Shown here: positions 1-5,902 of the stretch, in pieces
Layout of the letters: the number at the start of each line of letters is the position of its first letter
How positions within the stretch are numbered: the stretch's first letter is position 1
Assembly: GCA_029256485.1 (NCBI GenBank)
Contig: JAQSXU010000207.1
Coordinates: 1 to 5,902 of the forward strand
DNA length: 5,902 bases
Direction of reading: 5' to 3'
Origin: Clostridiaceae bacterium
GTDB taxonomy: Bacteria > Bacillota_A > Clostridia > Clostridiales > Clostridiaceae
Translations under genes and position numbers: made by a program
Notes under the pieces: generated by a model
Databases searched by the model: none
Told to the model about the DNA's origin: nothing
The model's input: only the letters and a program-made list of their open reading frames with translations

Positions 1-1
1 T

Positions 2-343
2 ATATTGAAAGGTGATATGAGTATTGTCGGCCCTAGACCAGAAAGGCCATTTTATGTAGATAAGTTTGAAAGGGAAATACCAGATTATAAATATAGAACT
101 GTAGTAAAAGCTGGGTTAACAGGACTTGCACAAGTTCTTGGTAAATACAATACTACTCCTGAAGATAAGGTAAGATACGATATTATGTATATTAAAAATT
201 ATTCTATTTTATTAGATATAAAATTAATATTTCAAACTATTAAGATTATATTTTTGAAGGAGAGTACTGAAGGTGTAAAAGAAGATATATCCCTAGAAGA
301 AATGATTAAAAATAGAGAATTAGATATTAAAATATATAAATAA
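2..343 (+). CDS. Polyprenyl-phosphate sugar-1-phosphate transferase, C-terminal part (5' end outside window)
   Basis: This is the C-terminal end (about 113 residues) of a bacterial sugar transferase of the WcaJ/RfbP/PglC type. The family moves a sugar-1-phosphate from a nucleotide sugar onto undecaprenyl phosphate at the inner face of the membrane, the first step of many surface glycans. The sequence shows the family signature KGDMSIVGPRPERP at the very start, then KAGLTGLAQVLGKY, then the YDIMYIKNYS block followed by a hydrophobic helix (LLDIKLIFQTIKIIF) and the terminal EGV. The frame is open to the left edge, so the TTG at 5 is an internal leucine codon, not a start. The catalytic Asp-Glu region and any N-terminal membrane domain lie upstream. 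The short charged tail after EGV (about 20 residues) is ordinary. The gene ends with TAA, 47 bases before the next coding frame begins. The sugar it transfers cannot be read from this part. Confidence 0.93.
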   Translation: MLKGDMSIVGPRPERPFYVDKFEREIPDYKYRTVVKAGLTGLAQVLGKYNTTPEDKVRYDIMYIKNYSILLDIKLIFQTIKIIFLKESTEGVKEDISLEEMIKNRELDIKIYK

Positions 344-370
344 GTTGAACAATAAACAAATATGAGTTAA

Positions 371-376
371 TATAAT
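371..376 (+). promoter_or_regulatory. Possible -10 box in the gap before the permease gene
   Basis: TATAAT matches the sigma-A -10 consensus perfectly. The best upstream -35 candidate, TTGAAC at 345-350, matches about four of six positions and is 20 bases away, which is longer than the usual 17. If real, transcription would begin near 383, only a few bases before the ATT at 391. In DNA this rich in A and T such a hexamer arises often by chance, so this is a weak call. Confidence 0.15.
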
Positions 377-390
377 ATTGGTTTTATATA

Positions 391-1209
391 ATTATTAAAA
401 ATTTAATTGAAAGTACTCGTGAAGTATTTGAATATAAAGAACTGTTAAGTAATTTGACAGTTAAAGAACTAAAGTTAAAGTATAGAAATTCTATATTAGG
501 TTTTTTTTGGTCATTCCTTAATCCTATTTTACTTATGCTGGTGTATACTTTCGCATTTACATACATACTACCACAGAATGATCCACATTATACCGTAAAT
601 CTTTTAGCCGCATTACTTCCATGGAACTTTTTTTCAGCGGCAGTACAGGGAAGTACTAGTTCTATAGTATCAAATTCAAATTTAATTAAAAAGGTATATT
701 TTCCAAGAGAGATAATTCCTTTGTCCATTATATTATCTAATTTTGTTAGTTTTATTATTACATTAACTATATTATTTGCGGCTATGGCATTTGATCATAT
801 AAGAATTGGATGGGTCGTGCTTTTGTATCCTATAGTATTGCTTTTATTACTTTGGTTAGCAATAGGATTATCCTATCTTCTTTCTGCATTAAATGTTCTA
901 TATAGGGATATATCGCATTTTGTAGAAATTTTCTTTATGCTATGGTTGTATTTAACGCCAGTAATATATACGTTAGATAGAGTCCAAGGTATTGCTAAAA
1001 TGGATCCAAGCAAAGCACATATTATTAAAATTTGTTTTCTACTAAATCCTATGACATTAATTGTAGAAAGTTGTAGAGATCTATTATTAGAGAATAAATT
1101 ACCTAGTATATGGTATTTTATTGGTTTGATAATTATTAATATAATATTAATTTTATTAGGAAATACTGTTTTTAGAAAAATAGAAAAGATATTTGCAGAA
1201 GAGATATAG
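391..1209 (+). CDS. ABC-2 type polysaccharide export permease (Wzm family); non-canonical or lost start codon
   Basis: This is the membrane subunit of an ABC exporter for lipid-linked polysaccharide, pairing with the ATPase encoded next. Numbered from TTG 454 (251 residues), there are about six hydrophobic segments near residues 21-39, 47-66, 90-111, 120-147, 156-173 and 219-236. Family-type motifs are KYRNSILGFFWSFLNP (10-24), VYFPREIIPLS (81-91), LNVLYRDISHF (146-156) and NPMTLIVESCRDLLL (198-212). The frame remains open back to 376, and the codons from 391 read IIKNLIESTREVFEYKELL before SNLTVKEL. This is the cytoplasmic N-terminal helix expected of Wzm proteins, so TTG 454 would cut off a conserved part. 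No ATG, GTG or TTG lies in frame between the stop at 373 and TTG 454. ATT 391 sits where ATG would be expected and gives 272 residues, within the usual family size. No good Shine-Dalgarno sequence precedes either candidate. The start may be ATT, TTG 454, or lost by mutation; family assignment is firm, start is not. Confidence 0.9.
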   Translation: MIKNLIESTREVFEYKELLSNLTVKELKLKYRNSILGFFWSFLNPILLMLVYTFAFTYILPQNDPHYTVNLLAALLPWNFFSAAVQGSTSSIVSNSNLIKKVYFPREIIPLSIILSNFVSFIITLTILFAAMAFDHIRIGWVVLLYPIVLLLLLWLAIGLSYLLSALNVLYRDISHFVEIFFMLWLYLTPVIYTLDRVQGIAKMDPSKAHIIKICFLLNPMTLIVESCRDLLLENKLPSIWYFIGLIIINIILILLGNTVFRKIEKIFAEEI

Positions 1210-1240
1210 GCAAATATATAAGCAAAATTATAATAAAGAA

Positions 1241-1247
1241 AAAGGTG
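1241..1247 (+). promoter_or_regulatory. Ribosome binding site for the export ATPase gene
   Basis: AAAGGTG lies 11 bases before ATG 1259 and is the only purine-rich stretch in the 49-base gap after the permease stop that resembles a Shine-Dalgarno sequence. It supports ATG 1259 as the start, as does the immediate beginning of the ATPase fold (MAVIEFKNVTKYF). Spacing is slightly long. Confidence 0.6.
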
Positions 1248-1258
1248 TTACATAAATT

Positions 1259-2536
1259 ATGGCTGTTATAGAATTTAAAAATGTTACTAAGTATTTTAAT
1301 ATATATCAGAATAAAAGTAACTCAATAAAAGAGCAATTTTTAAATAAAGTTCTCAATAGAAACAAACTACAAGTTAATAAGATGTATGTATTAAAAGATG
1401 CTTCTTATAAAGTAGAGAAGGGTCAGACTGTAGGTATTATTGGAGAAAATGGTACAGGTAAAAGTACAAGTTTAAAACTAATCTCTAATATTTTAAAGCC
1501 AAATTCAGGAGAGATTACTGTTAATGGTAAAATATCATCATTGTTAGAAATTGGAGTTGGATTTCAGCCAGATTTATCTGGTAGAGAGAATGTTTATCTT
1601 TATGGATCAATATTAGGTCTTAGTAAAGGTGAAGTCGATGAAAGATATGAAGGAATAGTTAAATTTGCTGAACTTGAAAAATTTATGGATACTCCAGTAA
1701 AAAACTATTCATCAGGAATGTATATGAGACTTGCTTTTTCTGTAGCTGTAAGTGTTGATCCAGATATATTATTAGTAGATGAAGTATTAGCAGTAGGAGA
1801 TGCTAATTTTCAAAAAAAATGTATAAATAAAATAATGGAATTTAAAAAGCAGGGTAAAACTATTGTATATGTTTCTCATGATATGAGTACTGTTAGGAGA
1901 ATATGCGATAAAGTTGTATTCATTAAAAGAGGTGGATATGTTTTAGAAGGATCTCCAGAGCGTATGATAGGCCTGTATATGAAATTAACTTATTCTGCTG
2001 ATGAAGAAGAGAAAAAAGAATTAGATAAGTATATTGAAGATAATAAAGTATCAGAGATTTCTGGTGATTTTAATATTGAAATGCATGAGGCTAAAGAATT
2101 TATAAATGGAAATAGATTTGGCAATAGAGAACTTGAAATTACAAAATTATATTTTTCAGATAAAGAGGGAAGACCTAGAAATTTTTATGGCACCGAAGAA
2201 GACATAAAGGTAAATCTTGAATATAAAAAGAACAAAGATATAAAAAGTGCTGTATTAGTATTTGAGATTTATACAGAAGAAGGGTGGAAAATTATCCATC
2301 ATAATTGTCAGCAGGATGGATTACTTATTACAGATATAAAAGACAATAATATGATTAGTTTTATAATAAATAATGATATCTTATTAAAATCTAAATATTA
2401 TTTTTCAATAGGATTATTTGATGAAAGTTGTGAAAATGCATATGATTTTAGAGATAAGCATTATTGGTTTTATGTACATGAAAGTAATATAAAAGAAGAA
2501 GGTAAAATTAAAGTTAAATGTGATTGGCAGTTATAA
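1259..2536 (+). CDS. ABC transporter ATPase for polysaccharide export with C-terminal substrate-recognition domain (Wzt family)
   Basis: This 425-residue protein is the cytoplasmic ATPase that drives export of a lipid-linked glycan through the permease encoded just upstream. Visible parts are the Wzt-type N-terminal insertion (about residues 14-45, with SIKEQFLNK), Walker A GENGTGKST (62-70, Lys68), Q-loop Gln103 in GVGFQPDLSGREN, the signature YSSGMYMRLAF (150-160), Walker B ILLVDEVLAVGD (170-181, Asp174/Glu175) and the switch His207 in VSHD. All catalytic residues are present. After a charged linker (about 247-280), residues about 285-425 form a beta-rich domain beginning GNRELEITKLYFSD and ending with HYWFYVHES, matching the Wzt C-terminal carbohydrate-binding domain. 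In characterised O-antigen systems such as E. coli O9a, that domain binds the finished end of the chain and selects the substrate. The extended form suggests that this exporter recognises its glycan specifically; the ligand is unknown. The gap to the next gene is 24 bases. Confidence 0.95.
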   Translation: MAVIEFKNVTKYFNIYQNKSNSIKEQFLNKVLNRNKLQVNKMYVLKDASYKVEKGQTVGIIGENGTGKSTSLKLISNILKPNSGEITVNGKISSLLEIGVGFQPDLSGRENVYLYGSILGLSKGEVDERYEGIVKFAELEKFMDTPVKNYSSGMYMRLAFSVAVSVDPDILLVDEVLAVGDANFQKKCINKIMEFKKQGKTIVYVSHDMSTVRRICDKVVFIKRGGYVLEGSPERMIGLYMKLTYSADEEEKKELDKYIEDNKVSEISGDFNIEMHEAKEFINGNRFGNRELEITKLYFSDKEGRPRNFYGTEEDIKVNLEYKKNKDIKSAVLVFEIYTEEGWKIIHHNCQQDGLLITDIKDNNMISFIINNDILLKSKYYFSIGLFDESCENAYDFRDKHYWFYVHESNIKEEGKIKVKCDWQL

Positions 2537-2541
2537 AGTAT

Positions 2542-2555
2542 AGGTGAAAGCGGTG
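2542..2555 (+). promoter_or_regulatory. Ribosome binding region for the large glycosyltransferase gene
   Basis: Two Shine-Dalgarno-like elements precede ATG 2561: AGGTGA at 2542-2547, 13 bases before the start, and GGTG at 2552-2555, 5 bases before it. Neither spacing is ideal and it cannot be told which is used. ATG 2561 is well supported because the GT2 fold starts at once (SVSFIIVNYNG), and the GTG at 2553 is in a frame that stops after three codons. Confidence 0.5.
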
Positions 2556-2560
2556 TATTT

Positions 2561-5500
2561 ATGAACGAACGAAGTGTTAGTTTTATTATTGTTAATTATA
2601 ATGGTATACAACATTTAAAGGAATGTTTTGATACTATAAGAAAACTAGAATATCCAAAAGAAAAAGTTGAATGCGTAATGGTTGATAACGGATCTTCAGA
2701 TGGATCAGTCCAATTTATTGAGGAAAATTATTCCTATGTAAAGATAATTAAAAATGATTCAAATGAAGGATTTGCTAAACCAAATAATGATGCAGCTAAA
2801 ATTGCTACAGGAGATTATTTAGCTCTCATAAATAATGATATGAGAATAGACAGAGATTGGCTAAATGATATGTTTAGAACACTAGATGAGTCTCCTAAGG
2901 ATGAAGAATATGCATGTGTTGGCAGTAAGATAATAAATTGGAATGGAACAAAATTAGATTTTGCAGGTGGAAGTATAAATTTTTCAGGATATGGATATCA
3001 ATTTGATTATGGAATGGATATAAAAGAAGCTGATATAAAATATTCTGAAGATAAGGATATTCTCTTTGCTTGTGGAGGAGCATTACTTATTGATAGAAAT
3101 GTTTTTCTGAAAATAGGTGGATTTGATGAAGATTATTTCGCATATTATGAAGATGTGGATCTTGGATGGAGATTATGGATACTTGGATATAAGGTAAGAT
3201 TTTGTGCAAAGGCTAAATGTTACCACAAACATAATGGAACTTCAAAAAAATTTAACACTCATAAAATGAAAACATTATTTGAAAGAAATGCTTTATATAC
3301 TATATATAAAAATTATTCAAAGGAAAATTTTGATATAGTATTATGTAATTTATTCCTGATGATACAAAGAATACAAATGGATTTGAATATTAATGATGAT
3401 TTGTATGATATAACTAACAATAAAGATTTATACTTTGAAGTTGATGAAAAGAAAGATAATTATTCTTCACTTGTTGCTATAAATAATTTGAGTAGCAATT
3501 TGGAAAGATTAAATAAAAAAAGACAGTTTATACAAGAAAATAGAAAGATTAAAGATATAGATATAAAGGAATTGTTACCTAATCCTTTAATGCCGTTTCC
3601 AGTTGAATATTATCACGATTATAAGTATTTAGATAAATTCCAAAAGATGATAAATAATTATGAGGTGGAGAAAAAGTTAAATACTAAGTTTAGAAGAAAG
3701 ATTCTACTTATATCTAATGAACCAATAGGTAAAAAAATGGCAGGACCTGGTATTAGATATTTAGAATTTGCTAAAGGATTGTGTAAAGATAATGATGTAG
3801 TCTTAGCAATTCCAAACAAAAATACTCTTCATGGTAAATATGACGATATAGAAATAGTGGAGTATGAACTGGGTAAAGCAGATGCATTAATTAAAGCAGC
3901 TTGGGAAAGTGATATTATAATTTTACAGGGACTAATATTGGAGCTTGTTCAAGAGTTAAAAGCTATATGTAGACAAAAAATACTTATAGTGGATATATAT
4001 GATCCTTTTGTTATAGAAATATTAGAAACATTTAAAAACAAAAATATAAATAACAGAGTGGTAACACATAACCAAAATTTAAAAATACAAAATGATCAAT
4101 TACAATTAGGTGATTATTTTATATGTGCAAATGATAAACAAATGGATATGTGGATAGGTATGCTAACTGCATTAAATAAAGTAAACCCCTATGAATATGA
4201 TATGTCACCAAAGCTAGAAAAACTTATTGACTTAGTTCCATTTGGAATAAGTAATGAGGAACCAATACATACAAAAGATTTAATGAAGGAGAAAATACAT
4301 AACCTTAAAAAAGATGATAAGATTCTTTTATGGGGTGGTGGAATATGGAATTGGTTTGATCCAATTACTCTTATTAAATCAGTATATGAAATATCAAAAA
4401 AAAGGTCAGATATAAAGCTCTTCTTTATGGGAGTTAAACATCCTAATCCAGCAGTGCCGGAGATGGAAGTATGCGGTGAAGCAATAAAATTATCTGAAAA
4501 ACTTGGAATAAAAGATAAATATGTATTCTTTAATATGGATTGGGTGGACTATTTAGAAAGACAAAATTTTCTTTTAGAATCTTTTGCAGGTGTAAGTTGT
4601 CATTTGGATAATCTAGAAACAAGATTTTCTTTTAGAACAAGAATACTAGATTATTTATGGGCTAGATTACCTATAATAGCTACAGAAGGTGATTATTTCG
4701 CAGACCTTATAGAACAGAAACAACTTGGTATTGTTGTAAAGTATGAAGATGTAGATAGTTTAACTAATGCTATATTAAAACTTGCAGATGATAAAGAGTT
4801 TTTTGACCAGTGTAAAATTAATATAAATAAAGTTAGAGAAGAGTATAAATGGAATGTGGTAATGAAGCCATTAGTTGATTTTTGTAATACTCCACTGAAA
4901 AAGAAAAGTGCCAATGTGGAAAGTAATAGTAATTACATTATAGATTTAGAGCAAAAGATACAGGATTCAACAGTTGGGCAGTTAGTAATTGGTAGAAGGA
5001 TAGGACAAAAGTTTAGATGTAGATATCCTAACCTTACTTCTATTGAAATTAAGGTAGCAACTTATGCTAGAATTAATGATCATAAGATTAATTTTAAGTT
5101 ATATGATTTTAGTAATAATGAAATATTAGTTGAAAAGGAACTAGAGGCTAATTGCTTAATTGATAATTCTTGGATTACTATTGAATTTAAACCTATAGTA
5201 AATTCAGAAGGTAGAGATTTCTATTTCTATTTTGAAGGACTTACTAATGACTATGACAATTGTATAACTATATGGAAAAATGAAAAAGAAGATTCTTTTG
5301 GATCTATTTGGGAAAATGGTAGATTACTTGGTGGAAGTCTAGTTTATAGGACAAAATGTATTTATTCTATAAAAGGTATTGATCCTAAAAATGGTATAGT
5401 CTTATCTTCAATTGAATATGATGATTTAGATTTTGATGAAAATTCAGAGGAGTCTTTAGATTTACTGAAGAGAGGAAGCAATTCTTCAGATGAAAGTGTA

Positions 5501-5695
5501 AATGAAATTATAATTAAAAAGTTAAAAAGACTTGAAAAGTTAGAGAAAAAGGTAAGTACCATGGAAAATTCTTTATCTAAAAGAGAATTGGATATAAATC
5601 GTTTATCAAGTTGGATGGAAAAAATAGATAAAAGGTTAAGAAGGATAAGTAATTTAAATATTTTCTCATTATTTAGAAGAATATTTAAAAAATAA
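2561..5695 (+). CDS. Multidomain glycosyltransferase: GT2 + GT4 + beta-rich module + C-terminal coiled coil
   Basis: This 1044-residue cytoplasmic, probably membrane-associated enzyme likely adds at least two sugars to the growing glycan. Residues 1-340 are a GT2 transferase of the rhamnosyltransferase-like kind: SFIIVNYNG, VDNGSSDGS (Asp42), NNDMRID (91-97, DXD-like), GGFDEDYFAYYEDVDLGWRL (186-205, likely base within EDVD) and YHKHNGTS, followed by a helical tail with RQFIQENRKIKD. Residues about 378-775 are a GT4 (GT-B) domain: ILLISNEPIG, MAGPGIRYLEFAKGL (393-407), LLWGGGIWNWFDP (589-601) and FSFRTRILDYLWARLP (689-704). Residues about 800-937 are beta-rich (IGQKF, IEIKVATYARIND, GGSLVYRT), resembling a jelly-roll module that I recall attached to other cell-surface glycan proteins. 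After an acidic, serine-rich linker, residues 981-1030 form a coiled coil and 1031-1044 a basic amphipathic tail. There is no signal peptide or obvious transmembrane helix. Donor and acceptor sugars cannot be inferred. Domain family calls are strong; the beta module's function is inferred. Confidence 0.92.
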   Translation: MNERSVSFIIVNYNGIQHLKECFDTIRKLEYPKEKVECVMVDNGSSDGSVQFIEENYSYVKIIKNDSNEGFAKPNNDAAKIATGDYLALINNDMRIDRDWLNDMFRTLDESPKDEEYACVGSKIINWNGTKLDFAGGSINFSGYGYQFDYGMDIKEADIKYSEDKDILFACGGALLIDRNVFLKIGGFDEDYFAYYEDVDLGWRLWILGYKVRFCAKAKCYHKHNGTSKKFNTHKMKTLFERNALYTIYKNYSKENFDIVLCNLFLMIQRIQMDLNINDDLYDITNNKDLYFEVDEKKDNYSSLVAINNLSSNLERLNKKRQFIQENRKIKDIDIKELLPNPLMPFPVEYYHDYKYLDKFQKMINNYEVEKKLNTKFRRKILLISNEPIGKKMAGPGIRYLEFAKGLCKDNDVVLAIPNKNTLHGKYDDIEIVEYELGKADALIKAAWESDIIILQGLILELVQELKAICRQKILIVDIYDPFVIEILETFKNKNINNRVVTHNQNLKIQNDQLQLGDYFICANDKQMDMWIGMLTALNKVNPYEYDMSPKLEKLIDLVPFGISNEEPIHTKDLMKEKIHNLKKDDKILLWGGGIWNWFDPITLIKSVYEISKKRSDIKLFFMGVKHPNPAVPEMEVCGEAIKLSEKLGIKDKYVFFNMDWVDYLERQNFLLESFAGVSCHLDNLETRFSFRTRILDYLWARLPIIATEGDYFADLIEQKQLGIVVKYEDVDSLTNAILKLADDKEFFDQCKININKVREEYKWNVVMKPLVDFCNTPLKKKSANVESNSNYIIDLEQKIQDSTVGQLVIGRRIGQKFRCRYPNLTSIEIKVATYARINDHKINFKLYDFSNNEILVEKELEANCLIDNSWITIEFKPIVNSEGRDFYFYFEGLTNDYDNCITIWKNEKEDSFGSIWENGRLLGGSLVYRTKCIYSIKGIDPKNGIVLSSIEYDDLDFDENSEESLDLLKRGSNSSDESVNEIIIKKLKRLEKLEKKVSTMENSLSKRELDINRLSSWMEKIDKRLRRISNLNIFSLFRRIFKK
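5501..5692 (+). other. Coiled coil and basic amphipathic tail at the C-terminus of the large glycosyltransferase
   Basis: Residues 981-1030 carry unbroken heptads. The a positions are I984, L991, V998, M1001+4 = L1005, I1012, M1019 and L1026; the d positions include L994, M1001, L1015, I1022 and I1029, with Lys987 and Arg1008 as the only polar core residues. The final segment NLNIFSLFRRIFKK pairs bulky hydrophobics with five basic residues, which is typical of helices that lie on membranes. The coiled coil suggests oligomerisation or docking of a partner; membrane attachment of the tail is inferred from composition. Confidence 0.7.
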
Positions 5696-5704
5696 ACTTA
5701 TATT

Positions 5705-5712
5705 AGAGAGGT
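5705..5712 (+). promoter_or_regulatory. Ribosome binding site for the 3' glycosyltransferase gene
   Basis: AGAGAGGT is a good Shine-Dalgarno match. It lies 7 bases before GTG 5720 and 4 bases before the adjacent GTG 5717, so it favours GTG 5720 although both are in frame. Confidence 0.65.
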
Positions 5713-5719
5713 CATAGTG

Positions 5720-5902
5720 GTGAAAAAAGTATTATTAATAAGTCCAGATACTATAGCAAAAAAAATGACAGGACCGGGTATAAGATATTATAATTTTGCG
5801 TTGGAATTAAGTAAGCGCTTTGATGTTACTTTATATATACCAAATAGTAAAACTGATTTAAGCTTTGAGGGGAAAAAGTTTAATGTGATAAAAGGTAACA
5901 AA
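5720..5902 (+). CDS. GT4 family glycosyltransferase, N-terminal part (3' end outside window)
   Basis: The frame opens with GTG and runs to the window edge without a stop (61 codons), beginning (M)KKVLLISPDTIAKKM and continuing TGPGIRYYNFALELSK and FDVTLYIPN. This is the first Rossmann strand and the glycine-rich loop of a GT-B glycosyltransferase in family GT4. It aligns without gaps to residues 379-422 of the preceding protein, with 26 of 44 positions identical, so the two belong to the same subfamily. It starts 24 bases after the preceding stop and is surely in the same operon. It probably adds another sugar of the same glycan, but catalytic C-terminal motifs and donor specificity lie beyond the window. 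GTG 5717 is an alternative start one codon upstream. Confidence 0.85.
   Translation, partial: MKKVLLISPDTIAKKMTGPGIRYYNFALELSKRFDVTLYIPNSKTDLSFEGKKFNVIKGNK

Noticed and set aside
362..370. Two-codon frame ATG AGT TAA just before the permease as a leader peptide or alternative start
   Set aside because: It stops at once, lacks a Shine-Dalgarno sequence and is in a different frame from the permease, so it cannot supply the missing start.
366..400. Imperfect AT-only inverted repeat around TAATATAATATTGG / TATAATTATTA as a terminator or hairpin
   Set aside because: The arms match only in part, are made of A-T pairs, and no T-run follows a GC-rich stem. It would not be stable.
384..566. Minus-strand open frame of 60 codons
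   Set aside because: It lies opposite the conserved N-terminal part of the permease, shows no recognisable protein features, and is a chance frame in AT-rich DNA.
1229..1234. TATAAT in the gap before the ATPase gene as an internal promoter
   Set aside because: No acceptable -35 element lies about 17 bases upstream, and the hexamer is expected by chance at this composition.
2895..3083. Minus-strand open frame of 62 codons inside the large transferase gene
   Set aside because: It is a shadow of the strongly conserved GT2 coding frame with no start signal or recognisable motif.
3132..4701. Shared 12-base word GATTATTTCGCA near 3132 and 4690 as a repeat
   Set aside because: It encodes DYFA in two unrelated domains, the flanks differ completely, and the match is a coincidence of codon use.
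4693..4914. Minus-strand open frame of 73 codons
   Set aside because: It is antisense to the GT4 domain; its composition (Ser/Phe/Leu-rich) is that of reverse-read lysine- and glutamate-rich coding DNA.
5362..5562. Minus-strand open frame of 66 codons rich in Ser and Phe
   Set aside because: It is the reverse of the acidic linker and coiled-coil coding sequence, with no independent support.

Overview
The window is about 70% A+T, uses AGA arginine and ATA isoleucine codons heavily, and has AGGTG-type ribosome sites. This suggests a low-GC Firmicute, most likely a Clostridium-like member of the Clostridia. That assignment rests on composition and protein style, not on a marker gene. All genes lie on the + strand with short gaps (24 to 49 bases between the last four genes), so the region reads as part of one surface-polysaccharide operon.

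Layout: (1) bases 2-343 hold the C-terminal end of a polyprenyl-phosphate sugar-1-phosphate transferase, the membrane enzyme that starts glycan synthesis on a lipid carrier. (2) Bases 391-1209 encode a Wzm-type ABC-2 polysaccharide export permease. Its coding frame clearly extends upstream of the first conventional start (TTG 454), but no ATG, GTG or TTG exists there. (3) Bases 1259-2536 encode the partner Wzt-type ATPase with a C-terminal substrate-recognition domain. (4) Bases 2561-5695 encode a 1044-residue multidomain glycosyltransferase: GT2, then GT4, then a beta-rich module, then a coiled coil with a basic amphipathic tail. (5) From 5720 to the window edge there is the N-terminal start of another GT4 enzyme, closely related to the GT4 domain inside gene 4.

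Together these genes fit the ABC-transporter-dependent route. A sugar phosphate is loaded on undecaprenyl phosphate, cytoplasmic glycosyltransferases extend the chain, and Wzm/Wzt exports the lipid-linked polymer or glycan for attachment to the cell surface. No Wzx flippase, Wzy polymerase, tRNA, CRISPR array, insertion sequence or clear terminator is visible. The most notable points are the missing canonical start of the permease, the architecture of the 1044-residue transferase (including a regular C-terminal coiled coil that could serve as a scaffold or length gauge), and the repeated GT4 module. None of this demonstrates a wholly new system; the families are recognisable.
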